A stretch of 33,166 bases of DNA from Bacteroidetes bacterium GWA2_32_17 (lineage in GTDB: Bacteria; Bacteroidota; Bacteroidia; Bacteroidales; GWA2-32-17), in contig MENF01000152.1 of NCBI GenBank assembly GCA_001769035.1, positions 1-33,166 of the forward strand, in the 5' to 3' direction. Numbering within the stretch: position 1 is the stretch's first letter; each line of letters opens with the position of its first letter. Under the pieces are notes generated by a model. The model was given only the letters and a program-made list of their open reading frames with translations, was not told the DNA's origin and did not search any database. This document shows positions 15,934 to 22,947 of the stretch, piece by piece. Both the position numbers and the translations under genes were made by a program.

Positions 15934-17238
15934 ATGTCTCAAGAATTTTTATCACTTTTTCAACTAAATGGTCTTGTAAAAAAAGCTTTAAAAGAAAATT
16001 TTAGCAAAACATACTGGATTGTTGCCGAAATTAGTGAGATTCGCAATAACTCTTCCGGGCATTGTTATTTAGAATTTATTCAAAAAGATGAAATGTCTAA
16101 CAATATACTTGCAAAAGCAAGAGCAAATATCTGGGCAAGTACTTATCGTTTAATAAAACCATATTTCGAAACTTCAACAAATAGCACATTATCGCAGGGA
16201 ATGAAAATCCTTGTAAATGTTTCGGTTGAGTTTCACGAGCTTTATGGTTATAGCTTAACAATTCACGACATTGACCCCGCCTATACAATTGGCGACATGG
16301 AGCAAAAGCGAACATTAACAATTCAGCAGCTTGTTGCCGATGGAATTTTTGATATGAACCGTCAACTCGAAATTCCTGTTGTTCCTCAACGAATTGCTGT
16401 AATTTCATCTGAAACTGCTGCCGGATATGGCGATTTTATATCACAGTTAGAAAATAATGAATATGGTTTTGTGTTTTATCCAGTTTTGTTTCAGGCATAT
16501 ATGCAAGGCGACTCTGCTGAATCATCAATTTTAAACGCACTCGATAATATTTATACACATAACGAAAATTTTGATGTAGTTGTGATTATTCGTGGGGGTG
16601 GGAGTAGAGCCGAATTGAGTTGTTTTGACAGTTACGATTTAGCTTCAAATATTTGTCAGTTTCCGTTGCCTGTAATTGCAGGTATTGGACACGAACGCGA
16701 CCAAAGTGTTGTTGATATGATTGCAAACACACGCGTTAAAACACCCACAGCAGCAGCAACTTTTTTAATTGCTCAAGTTTCGGAATTTGCATTTAAAATT
16801 GATGAAATAACCGAAACAATTGTTAGCCATGCAAAAGATATTGTTGAAAATTGTGGCAGTGAAATTGAATTGGTTTCGGAACGTATTAATTTTTTATCTT
16901 CAAATTTAATTCATTCAAAAAACGAAAGCTTATACAAATTATGTTACATGTATTCAATAGGAAGTTCTAAAAAGCTAACAATATATAAGACTGAACTTAA
17001 TAATATTGAAGAAAAATTAAAATATAGTTGTAACGATTTAATAAAAATTAATAATCAAAAAATTGAATCGTATCAAAGAATTGTAAATCAATGCGAACCA
17101 GATAAAGTTTTAAAAAAGGGATTTTCTATAACAACATTCAAAGGAAAACAAATTAAAAATATAAATATTTTAGCAGATGGCGATAATATTGAAACACAAT
17201 TGCATAATGGTAAAATAAATAGTACAGTAAAAAAATAA
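15934..17238 (+). CDS. xseA: Exodeoxyribonuclease VII large subunit
   Basis: Catalytic subunit of exonuclease VII, which degrades single-stranded DNA from either end in repair; it works with several copies of XseB. 434 aa, normal length. An N-terminal OB-fold covers about residues 8-105 (WIVAEISEIRNNSSGHCYLEF; ILVNVSVEFHELYGYSLTIHDIDP). The catalytic domain shows PQRIAVISSETAAGYGDF, VVIIRGGGSRAELSCFDSYDLA, the PVIAGIGHERDQSVVDMIANTRVKTPTAAA signature, a coiled-coil-rich C-terminal half, and a terminal KGFSITTFKGKQI motif. The partner gene xseB follows, but 259 bp away across tandem repeats rather than overlapping. Confidence 0.96.
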   Translation: MSQEFLSLFQLNGLVKKALKENFSKTYWIVAEISEIRNNSSGHCYLEFIQKDEMSNNILAKARANIWASTYRLIKPYFETSTNSTLSQGMKILVNVSVEFHELYGYSLTIHDIDPAYTIGDMEQKRTLTIQQLVADGIFDMNRQLEIPVVPQRIAVISSETAAGYGDFISQLENNEYGFVFYPVLFQAYMQGDSAESSILNALDNIYTHNENFDVVVIIRGGGSRAELSCFDSYDLASNICQFPLPVIAGIGHERDQSVVDMIANTRVKTPTAAATFLIAQVSEFAFKIDEITETIVSHAKDIVENCGSEIELVSERINFLSSNLIHSKNESLYKLCYMYSIGSSKKLTIYKTELNNIEEKLKYSCNDLIKINNQKIESYQRIVNQCEPDKVLKKGFSITTFKGKQIKNINILADGDNIETQLHNGKINSTVKK

Positions 17239-17243
17239 ATTAA

Positions 17244-17430
17244 GTACAAAGTATTATGTACAAAGTATTATGTACAAAGTATTATGTACAAAGTATTATG
17301 TACAAAGTATTATGTACAAAGTATTATGTACAAAGTATTATGTACAAAGTACAATGAACGAAAACATAGAAATACATTGAAATAAATAGAAATACATTGA
17401 AATAACTTAATAACTTAATAACTTAATAAC
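17244..17430. repeat. Three tandem repeats between xseA and xseB
   Basis: Seven full copies of the 14-bp unit GTACAAAGTATTAT (17244-17341) plus a partial eighth are followed by two copies of a 20-bp unit starting TAGAAATACATTGAAATA (17367 and 17387), then about three and a half copies of the 8-bp unit TAACTTAA (17403-17430). All lie between the stop of xseA and the start of xseB. Confidence 0.9.
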
Positions 17431-17497
17431 ATAATGATACAAAGAAGTGAAATTTTTAAAATATCAAAAATTCTAAATCCTTAATCCAAAATATAAA

Positions 17498-17707
17498 ATG
17501 TCAAAACAAGAACTAAATTATAACAAAGCATTTGCAGAACTCGAAAAAATAGTTTCGCAAATGGAAAACGAAGAAATTCAAATAGATGAGCTTGCACTAA
17601 AAGTAAAACGTGCATCGGAATTAATTAAATTTTGCAAAGAAAAGCTATATAACAGCGAATTAGAAATAACAAAAGTAATGAAAGAAATATCGAACGATAA
17701 AAAATAG
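17498..17707 (+). CDS. xseB: Exodeoxyribonuclease VII small subunit
   Basis: 69-aa small subunit that binds XseA to form exonuclease VII. It shows the usual helical hairpin: LNYNKAFAELEKIVSQMENEEIQIDELALKVKRA, then ELIKFCKEKLYNSELEITKVM. The length and the F-(E/A)-x-A-L-x-x-L-E-x-I-V-like pattern fit XseB. The start ATG at 17498 follows an A-rich leader. The tandem repeats upstream separate it from xseA, so it may depend on a long leader or its own promoter. Confidence 0.92.
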   Translation: MSKQELNYNKAFAELEKIVSQMENEEIQIDELALKVKRASELIKFCKEKLYNSELEITKVMKEISNDKK

Positions 17708-17725
17708 ATTAAATTTGTTTTTTTT

Positions 17726-17754
17726 GTCATGTTGAGTGATTAGCGAAACATCTT
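17726..17754 (+). repeat. Dispersed intergenic repeat (TGAGTGATTAGCGAA family)
   Basis: Second plus-strand copy, starting GTCATGTTGAGTGATTAGCG and lying just after the xseB stop. One base differs from the copy at 15836-15864. Confidence 0.7.
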
Positions 17755-17785
17755 ATTTAATGAAAGAAATAAAAGATTATTTTTT

Positions 17786-18193
17786 ATGATAAAGCATTTA
17801 AAATTATTATTTATATTGTTACTAAGCACATTATTTTCTTGCATTGATGGTCGTGCACCAAGCGGTATAAACACAAGAGTTTTTTATAGCGAAGGCGATT
17901 GTATGCCACCAATTAACATAAGTACAAGAGTTTACAAACCTTATGTTGGCAATGTGTATATTGTTGAGAAAAGCATTGCCGAACAGTTTAACGATAGCAG
18001 TTTCGATTCACTAAAAACTATTTCAATAGTAACAGAAGCGGTTAATGGCGGAATTTCAGTATTAGTTGTTCCGGGCAGTTATTACATTATTCCCGATACA
18101 ATGTTTTGTTTATCGTGCGATAATTTTGTAACAATTAAAAAAGATGAATTAATTGAAAAAGAATTTAAGTTTTTTAAGTGTACATCATATTAA
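17786..18193 (+). CDS. Small hypothetical lipoprotein
   Basis: 135-aa predicted lipoprotein: MIKHLKLLFILLLSTLFSCI with lipobox LFSC and C19 lipidated. The mature part holds two copies of an NTRV/STRV-like motif (SGINTRVFYSEGDCMPPINISTRVYKP), then a beta-rich stretch (NVYIVEKSIAEQFNDSSF, ISIVTEAVNGGISVLVVPGSYYIIP). Four cysteines (C47, C114, C117, C132 by approximate count) may form disulfides or a metal site. No family is recognised. It is the last gene before the cassette region and could still be part of the core chromosome. Confidence 0.65.
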   Translation: MIKHLKLLFILLLSTLFSCIDGRAPSGINTRVFYSEGDCMPPINISTRVYKPYVGNVYIVEKSIAEQFNDSSFDSLKTISIVTEAVNGGISVLVVPGSYYIIPDTMFCLSCDNFVTIKKDELIEKEFKFFKCTSY

Positions 18194-18208
18194 AACATTA
18201 AATAATTA

Positions 18209-18239
18209 TTTGTGTGTATTACTTAAAAAGTTATCTTTG
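18209..18239 (+). promoter_or_regulatory. Bacteroidota-type promoter upstream of cassette A
   Basis: TTTG at 18209-18212 and TATCTTTG (18232-18239) are separated by 19 nt, matching the Bacteroidota primary sigma consensus TTTG / TAnnTTTG. It points into the 40-bp boundary element and cassette A, a position like that of an integron Pc promoter. Confidence 0.7.
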
Positions 18240-18280
18240 TTTGTACAAATTAAACAACAACAAATGATAATAATTAATAT

Positions 18281-18320
18281 AAACGGTTAATGTCGGTTAT
18301 ATCATACATAGCCATTAGTT
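18281..18320 (+). other. Cassette boundary element, copy 0 (attI-like position)
   Basis: 40-bp element that aligns without gaps to 20122-20161 and 22638-22677. Shared features: AAAC at the start, TTAAT-T-GG at 7-16, ACATAGC at 26-32, and ATTAGTT at the end. Inside it, TAATgtCG can pair with CGATTA in the other copies (here C-CATTA). The terminal GTT is the crossover triplet where cassette A starts (GTTAGGC, the integron R' form GTTRRRY). Confidence 0.6.
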
Positions 18321-18332
18321 AGGCAACATGAA

Positions 18333-18968
18333 ATGAAAAGACAATCTACTATATTACGACTCTTGTTTTTTGGGACAATATTTTCAATCCTTTTAGCTGC
18401 CTGTAATTATCAAGCAACGACCGAAAATGAATTGGAAAACCTAAAAAATAATTTGTTCAAAAAGACAACTGACATTTCTGAACTTCCCATTTATGCAGAC
18501 CCGCCATCTTTGGACTATGAAGATGTCAAGAAAGGAATATTCCTTTTTCAAATTGACAGTATTGAAAGAGAAAAAATTAAAAAATACAGAAATGAATTAG
18601 AGCCATTTATAATACAACGCATAGACAGTGGATACTCATGGGTATATTTAGCTGCCTATCTTCATTATGAATCTGCTGTTCCTAAAATTAAAGACAGGTT
18701 ATTAAAGTGTGACAAATTTTATGGATGGGAAGGAGGAGATTATCAAAAAATTGAACGCTATTTAGACGATGAACAATATTGTTATCAAATGGCATACATT
18801 TCAGCAATTGAATATATAACGGGAAAACCTATTTTAAAAGCTATTACATTGACAGACCATGAAAATTCATATTTAAAAAACAAGGCAGACAAATGTATTG
18901 AATGTGATGAAGACGCCTTAGCATTTTGTTGGGCACGTTGGTTATTGGAAAAGTTGACAAAAAAATGA
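18333..18968 (+). CDS. Cassette A: hypothetical lipoprotein
   Basis: 211-aa predicted lipoprotein, sole gene of the first cassette. The signal is MKRQSTILRLLFFGTIFSIL followed by lipobox LAAC (C23). The mature protein is helical and charged, with ENELENLKNNLFKKT, a central SIEREKIKKYRNELEPFIIQRIDSGYSWVYLAAYLHYESAVPKIKDRLLKC that resembles HEAT-like helical pairs, and cysteines in KCDKFYG and DKCIECDEDALAFCWARW. I do not recognise a family. It lies between the boundary element and an attC-like site, with a promoter upstream; start codon ATG at 18333 is 15 bp into the cassette. Confidence 0.7.
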   Translation: MKRQSTILRLLFFGTIFSILLAACNYQATTENELENLKNNLFKKTTDISELPIYADPPSLDYEDVKKGIFLFQIDSIEREKIKKYRNELEPFIIQRIDSGYSWVYLAAYLHYESAVPKIKDRLLKCDKFYGWEGGDYQKIERYLDDEQYCYQMAYISAIEYITGKPILKAITLTDHENSYLKNKADKCIECDEDALAFCWARWLLEKLTKK

Positions 18969-18976
18969 GCACGATT

Positions 18977-19071
18977 GCCTAACAGTCGCTTAACATTATG
19001 CAAATGAATAAGTTTTGGTGGATTGAAAAGTTTGACGTAATTTGCACAATGTCAAGCGGCCGCCGTTAACG
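18977..19071 (+). other. attC-like site of cassette A
   Basis: Starts with GCCTAAC (18977-18983, the R'' form RYYYAAC). Arms at 18985-19005 and 19040-19060 match 18 of 21 when paired (GTCGCTTAACATTATGC... against ...GTCAAGCGGC), with a 34-base loop, and the site ends at CCGTTAAC/GTTAAGT (19065 on). ATTGCCTAAC (18974-18983) is the reverse complement of the first bases of cassette A, GTTAGGCAAC (18318-18327), at 9 of 10 positions. Confidence 0.7.
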
Positions 19072-19150
19072 TTAAGTTGAAAGAACATCCAACTTTAAAG
19101 ATTCTTGGAAAATATTGAGATTCTTGTTGGCAAAAATCTTATAATTTTGT

Positions 19151-19182
19151 TTTGTTAATTTATTGAAAATAGATTACTTTTG
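19151..19182 (+). promoter_or_regulatory. Promoter of the toxin-antitoxin cassette
   Basis: TTTG (19151-19154) and TACTTTTG (19175-19182) are separated by 20 nt, a full Bacteroidota promoter, 22 bp before the antitoxin ATG. Toxin-antitoxin cassettes typically carry their own promoter. Confidence 0.75.
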
Positions 19183-19204
19183 TTTATAGAAAAAAAAATA
19201 TTTT

Positions 19205-19429
19205 ATGACAATTGCACAAGTACAAATATTGGTAAGTAAAAGAGATTATTTAAAATACGGATTAAATAGCAGTATTATTAATTTCGCTAAACTAAAAGAA
19301 AATATTTTACGGGAACTATTTCAAAAGTCTATTGAAAAGTCACTAAGGATGGCCAAAAAGTCAGGGTTATCAGAAATGACTTTAGATGAAATTAATGCTG
19401 AAATTGAAAAAGCACGAAAAAATGCATAA
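19205..19429 (+). CDS. Cassette B: antitoxin of a PIN-type toxin-antitoxin pair
   Basis: 74-aa protein directly upstream of, and overlapping by 8 bp, a PIN-domain toxin gene. It has a hydrophobic/charged N-terminal half (VQILVSKRDYLKYGLNSSIINFAKLKENILRE) and a helical tail SLRMAKKSGLSEMTLDEINAEIEKARKNA. The ending SGLSEMTLDEINAEI(E/I)-K-A-R resembles the C-terminal segment of antitoxins paired with COG1569-type PIN toxins, which threads through the toxin active site. No DNA-binding fold can be confirmed by eye. It has its own promoter and forms one cassette with the toxin. Confidence 0.75.
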   Translation: MTIAQVQILVSKRDYLKYGLNSSIINFAKLKENILRELFQKSIEKSLRMAKKSGLSEMTLDEINAEIEKARKNA

Positions 19430-19841
19430 AATTGTTTTAGATACAAATGTTATTATTTCGGCACTAATAAGTCATGGATATCCATATCGAATTCTTCATA
19501 ATTTGGTTGCAACTGAAAGAATAAAAATTTGTCTATCTGAACCAGTCTTAAATGAATATGCAGAAGTACTTATTCGAACAAAGTTTTCGCAGTACAAAGA
19601 TTTCAAACAAAATGCTTTGTTTATCATGACAAACATAAAAAGAGTTGGTAAATTTTATAAACCAAATATTCATTTGGATATAATTACAGATAAAGCGGAT
19701 AATAAATTTCTTGAATTGTCAGTGTTTTCTAAAGCAGATTTTCTTATAACTGGTAATACAAACCATTTTACAATTTCAGACTACGAAGGAGTAAAAATAA
19801 TTTCTCCAAAAGACTATATTGAAAATTTCTGGAAGGTTTAA
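19422..19841 (+). CDS. Cassette B: PIN-domain toxin (COG1569-like)
   Basis: 139-aa predicted ribonuclease toxin. The PIN-domain acidic residues are visible: D7 in IVLDTNVIISAL, E in LSEPVLNEYAEVL, D in DIITDKADNKFLELSVFSKADFLITGN (the DxxDNKFLE and ADFLITGN motifs of the putative toxin component, PIN family) and the final HF-I-SDYEGVKIISPKDYI. These coordinate Mg2+ for RNA cleavage. I set the start at the ATG at 19422, which overlaps the antitoxin stop; a longer frame back to 19386 would only add Lys-rich antitoxin-overlapping residues. Such pairs are common integron cargo and stabilise arrays. Confidence 0.88.
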   Translation: MHKIVLDTNVIISALISHGYPYRILHNLVATERIKICLSEPVLNEYAEVLIRTKFSQYKDFKQNALFIMTNIKRVGKFYKPNIHLDIITDKADNKFLELSVFSKADFLITGNTNHFTISDYEGVKIISPKDYIENFWKV

Positions 19842-19881
19842 TTGAAATATCACTTATTGAATTATGAAAAATCAACCTAAA

Positions 19882-20011
19882 CGATAACTAATGCTACGTC
19901 CCATACGGGTTACAGTAGGTTTCGATGGACAGTGTGACGCCCGAACTTTTCTACTTGTGGACTGGAATGTGGCACGCAATCCCTTATTGCATATAGCCTC
20001 ATCCGTTATTT
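19882..20011 (+). other. attC-like site of cassette B
   Basis: CGATAAC (19882-19888) to GTTATTT (20005-20011), about 130 bp. AACGATAAC (19880-19888) is the reverse complement of the cassette B start GTTAACGTT (19065-19073) at 8 of 9 positions. Arm pairing is weak by eye (ATGCTA with TAGC-CAT across the ends), so this is the least certain of the four sites. Confidence 0.5.
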
Positions 20012-20161
20012 TAAATTCAAACAATAAATGAAAGTATTTTTTTTAAGTTTATAACAAATAATTTAATAAATTTGTATGAGCAATTTTTAATAAACTAAAG
20101 CAAATGCTTATAAATGGATGTAAACAATTAATTTCGGATAAGGTTTACATAGCGATTAGTT
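20005..20161 (+). repeat. ORF-less promoter/boundary element, copy 1
   Basis: About 155 bp lying between the attC-like site of cassette B and the start of cassette D, nearly identical to 22528-22677 (a few gaps and roughly 15 substitutions). It contains TAAATTTG at 20067-20074 as a -7 box (the -33 position reads TTTA here, TTTG in copy 2) and ends in the 40-bp boundary element (20122-20161), in which ATGTAAAC and GTTTACAT form a perfect 8-bp stem. No ORF. Confidence 0.75.
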
Positions 20162-20226
20162 ATAGTGCATATTAAAAAAGACAAAAACGACAAGTATATT
20201 GCCAGAAAATTGAATAAATTTGCAAC

Positions 20227-20910
20227 ATGGAACTTGAAAAAATATACAACGAGAATTGTTTGATTACAATGAAAAATATGCCTGACAATTATGTTGACTT
20301 TGTAATCACATCACCACCTTATGACGATATAAGGAATTATAATGGTTATCAATTTGAATTTGAAAAAATTGCAAAAGAACTATTCCGAAAAGTAAAAACT
20401 GGAGGCGTTATTATTTGGGTTGTTGCAGATGCAACAATTGACGGAAGCGAAACAGGGACATCGTTTAAACAAGCCTTATATTTTAAAGAAATTGGATTTA
20501 GAATTCATGACACAATGATTTATTATAAAAACAATCCAATGCCTCAAACAGGGAATAGATACCATCAGCATTTTGAATATATGTTTGCTTTATCGAAAGG
20601 GAGTCCCAAAACATTTAATCCAATAACTGAACCAACAAAATACCAAGGACTTGCCAACATGAAAAATAGAGGACAGAATGGCACTTTGGATTATGAAAAA
20701 GTTGAAAGAACAACTGAAAAAAAAGTTGGTAATGTTTTCTTTTATTCAATATGTGGTAGCATTTCTACAAAAGATAAAATTGCATATAATCATCCTGCTA
20801 TTTTTCCAGAAAAACTTGTTGCTGACCAAATTAATACATGGACTAATGAGAACGACTTAGTTTATGATCCTTTTATGGGAAGTGGTACAACAGCAATGAC
20901 TTTAAAGTAA
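20227..20910 (+). CDS. Cassette D: DNA methyltransferase, beta-class order, C-terminus truncated
   Basis: 227-aa SAM-dependent DNA methyltransferase. Motif IV TSPPYDDIRNYNGY lies near residues 29-42 and the SAM-binding motif I DPFMGSGTTA near the C-terminus, i.e. the beta-class order. TSPPY is frequent in N4-cytosine enzymes but also occurs in N6-adenine ones, so the base is not decided. The protein stops four residues after motif I (MTLK), whereas the two related enzymes at 24735 and 25507 continue for 34 or more residues with LNR-(K/N)-(W/F)-IGIE, the SAM-ribose contact. The frame after the stop does not contain that part, so it was probably deleted and the enzyme may be inactive. A TAAATTTG box ends 4 nt before the ATG, so the transcript could be leaderless. 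Confidence 0.75.
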   Translation: MELEKIYNENCLITMKNMPDNYVDFVITSPPYDDIRNYNGYQFEFEKIAKELFRKVKTGGVIIWVVADATIDGSETGTSFKQALYFKEIGFRIHDTMIYYKNNPMPQTGNRYHQHFEYMFALSKGSPKTFNPITEPTKYQGLANMKNRGQNGTLDYEKVERTTEKKVGNVFFYSICGSISTKDKIAYNHPAIFPEKLVADQINTWTNENDLVYDPFMGSGTTAMTLK

Positions 20911-20916
20911 ATTTTT

Positions 20917-21123
20917 ATGATAGAAAATAAGCAGGACGAAAATATTCAACTACTTGTAAACATGCCAAATTGTTCTAATTTGCAATTTACATTTGTTAAT
21001 GGGGAAATTATTAAATTCAAGAGAGTTTTTGAAAAGGATGCCCATAATGCAACTTTATATTATAAATTATCTGATGATATTCAGAATGCAATAGCAAAAT
21101 ACCTTAATCCAAAGGCAGTTTAA
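20917..21123 (+). CDS. Cassette D: small hypothetical protein
   Basis: 68-aa ORF in the same frame as, and 6 bp after, the truncated methyltransferase. Sequence: acidic N-terminus MIENKQDENIQLL, a possible beta hairpin NLQFTFVNGEIIKFKRVF, then a helix LSDDIQNAIAKYLNPKAV. No family is recognised. It could be a regulator or helper of the cassette, or a remnant; its spacing to neighbours (6 bp and 17 bp) fits translation as part of an operon. Confidence 0.45.
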   Translation: MIENKQDENIQLLVNMPNCSNLQFTFVNGEIIKFKRVFEKDAHNATLYYKLSDDIQNAIAKYLNPKAV

Positions 21124-21140
21124 AATAATTGTAAAAACAA

Positions 21141-21698
21141 ATGGAACATAGTAATTCTATTGAAAAAATTGGAACAGGTTTAGTCTGTTCTTTAGAAACT
21201 TTTAAAGGGGCAAAAATTGAATTAGTAAAAAGACTATCTGGTTTCAATGGATTATCCGTTTATAAAGATGGAAAGGTTAGAAAAATTGAAATAAAAACAA
21301 TGCAAAACAGCGACAAATGGATTGCTATCAATGGAGTAAGAGCAATAGATAAATTATTTTTTGAAAGAGATTATTGGATGTATTTTGTATTATTTCCTGA
21401 AAATGTAGTTATTATTACAAAAGCACTTGCGTTTATCCAAACACAACTTGAAATATCTAATACAAAAGAGGAATTGATTGAATTGAAGCAATGGATAAAT
21501 TTATCAAAAAAATTAACAAAGCATAAAAAATTCAAATTTACTCCTAAAATAAATGTTACATTTCCAATACCATTAAGAAAAATATATAAAGAATTTGAAA
21601 ATTATAAGGATAAATATGCTAATGCTGTTATTGAAATATGGCAAAATTCTGATAATTGGAAATTAATTTATAAATCAGAAAAATATGATGAATTTTAA
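21141..21698 (+). CDS. Cassette D: hypothetical protein, possible PD-(D/E)XK nuclease fold
   Basis: 185-aa protein of unknown function. Residues about 34-75 read GLSVYKDGKVRKIEIKTMQN followed by WIAING: an acidic residue, a strand with E-I-K, then another strand, the pattern of the PD-(D/E)XK nuclease core and of DUF3883-like domains. This is followed by RDYWMYFVLFPENVVIITK. The C-terminal half is Lys-rich and helical. It sits between the methyltransferase and the HinP1I-like remnant; its stop codon is in frame with, and immediately before, the remnant's homologous sequence. It may be a second endonuclease of the cassette. The nuclease idea is inference from one motif. Confidence 0.45.
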   Translation: MEHSNSIEKIGTGLVCSLETFKGAKIELVKRLSGFNGLSVYKDGKVRKIEIKTMQNSDKWIAINGVRAIDKLFFERDYWMYFVLFPENVVIITKALAFIQTQLEISNTKEELIELKQWINLSKKLTKHKKFKFTPKINVTFPIPLRKIYKEFENYKDKYANAVIEIWQNSDNWKLIYKSEKYDEF

Positions 21699-22393
21699 CA
21701 CAACGATATTGTAGAAAAGTTTAATGATTGGAAAAAAGATAAAGAAGCTCAAGAATGGTTAATCTTGATGAAATATAAAATCTCAGAAATTGAATATGTT
21801 GAAGCTGTGAAAATAGCTGGATTTAAAACTGATGTGCAAGTTCAAGTTACAATCAAATTGAAAAAAGCAATTGATGTTGAAAATTTACAAGTTAAATTGG
21901 TAAGCAATCCAAAAGGATTTAATCAAATAGACAAGCGTTGGGTTGACAAATATACTGAAATGTGGGATATACCAAAAAATATTATTTCAATCCTCAAACG
22001 CTACACAGGCGAAGAAATACCAACAATTAAAAAGCCAAAAGACAGCGAAGAATGTTCGCAAATGAATTTACAGATGTAGAGCAAAAGACAATCTTAAAAT
22101 GGTTAAACAAAAATCAATCATTAATCGTTTCCGAAATACTAAAAGGTAGAGGTAAATTTGCAGCAGAATGGATGCTTGTTGCACAAAAAGTTGCAAAAAA
22201 TGCACGTTGGATACTTAAACCAATGAATTATTGTATGAATTATTTTGGTAATGGTGAAATAGAAATAACTACAAGAGGAAATTTTAAGATTGGTAGAATT
22301 ACAATGCAAAGAAAAGGTGGTGATGGAGGTAGAGATACTGCTAAAATGTTGCAATTTAAGATTAATCCAGCAGAATTGTTTGATATTGAATAA
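21699..22393 (+). pseudogene. Cassette D: HinP1I-like type II restriction endonuclease, no start codon and frameshifted
   Basis: Two frames together give a protein that follows R.HinP1I (GCGC-specific, about 247 aa) as I recall it. From 21699 frame 1 gives HNDIVEKFNDWKKDKEAQEW, VQVQVTIK, NLQVKLVSNPKGFNQIDKRW and so on; at about 22044 homology moves to another frame, giving RRMFANEFTDVEQ, GRGKFAAEW and, later, RITMQRKGGDGGRDTAKMLQ to the end. Active-site Asp (TDVQVQV) and Q-V-K are retained in the first part. One extra A after 22044 would restore the frame (reading KDKRRMF). The N-terminus has lost about 20 residues and any ATG: an in-frame TAA (21696-21698) precedes the homology. The endonuclease is thus probably dead unless the single-base difference is a sequencing error and an alternative start is used. 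Confidence 0.75.
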
Positions 22394-22401
22394 AATACGC
22401 A

Positions 22402-22534
22402 CTATAACAGGCGGTATGTTTTATTGCCGAGACAGTGCGGGTTTCAGCGTTTCTGCATCTAATAAACTTTCGTGTAACTTGACAGGACAGTGCTTCGAAA
22501 TCGGCAACAAAAACATACCGCCAATCCGTTAAAT
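22402..22534 (+). other. attC-like site of cassette D
   Basis: CTATAAC (22402-22408) to GTTAAAT (22528-22534). The outer stem GGCGGTATGTTTTATTGCCG pairs with TCGGCAACAAAAACATACCG-CC near the other end. GCACTATAAC (22399-22408) is the exact reverse complement of the cassette D start GTTATAGTGC (20159-20168), 10 of 10. The 126-bp core (22406-22531) matches 26488-26613 at all but three positions. Confidence 0.8.
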
Positions 22535-22677
22535 TCAAACAATAAATGAAAGTATTTTTTGTGTTTGTAACAAATAATTTAATAAATTTGTAATAGCAAT
22601 TTTTAATAAACTAAAGCAAATGCTTATAAAGGGTTGTAAACAGTTAATGTTGGATAAGGTACACATAGCGATTAGTT
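22528..22677 (+). repeat. ORF-less promoter/boundary element, copy 2
   Basis: Second copy of the 20005-20161 element, between the attC-like site of cassette D and the start of cassette E. The promoter is better preserved here: TTTG (22558-22561), 21 nt, TAAATTTG (22583-22590). It ends with the 40-bp boundary element (22638-22677). Confidence 0.75.
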
Positions 22678-22759
22678 AGCAATAAGCCGTAAAAAAAGAC
22701 AGACGTATAATTGAATATTTGCTGCAAAATAACAAACCCTAAAACAGCCTACGCTTCGC

Positions 22760-22820
22760 AAAATTAAAAGAGGTGTTTTGCCATCCAATAAGCCGATACT
22801 AAAACACCACATTTAATTTT
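22760..22820. repeat. Imperfect palindrome with paired A-A mismatches (IR2)
   Basis: Arms AAAATTAAAAGAGGTGTTTT (22760-22779) and AAAACACCACATTTAATTTT (22801-22820) pair at 18 of 20 positions. The two mismatches are A opposite A, flanking one G-C pair (AGA opposite ACA). The loop holds CCAATAAGCCGATACT; outside are AGCCTACGC and CGATCGC. It lies in the leader of the AlwI-family gene, in the gene-free stretch 22678-22947, and has the same design as 26347-26412. Confidence 0.8.
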
Positions 22821-22947
22821 TCCCGATCGCTCCCAAGCCCACCCACCACCCAAAAAAAATATTTAGTTGATAAAAAGTTTCATTGTCATAAAATAGTATC
22901 GAAAACTCACAACTTTAATAATTACCTTTGAACAAAAAAATACGAGT

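Noticed and set aside
17244-17352. Short regularly repeated sequence as a CRISPR array
   Set aside because: The 14-bp units are adjacent, with no unique spacers, and no cas genes are present.
19386-19421. Upstream extension of the PIN toxin
   Set aside because: The non-overlapping-sense extension lies inside the antitoxin gene; the ATG at 19422 gives the standard MHKIVLDTNVIISAL start.
22290-22532. 80-aa ORF
   Set aside because: It overlaps the HinP1I-like remnant in another frame and then reads through the attC-like palindrome.
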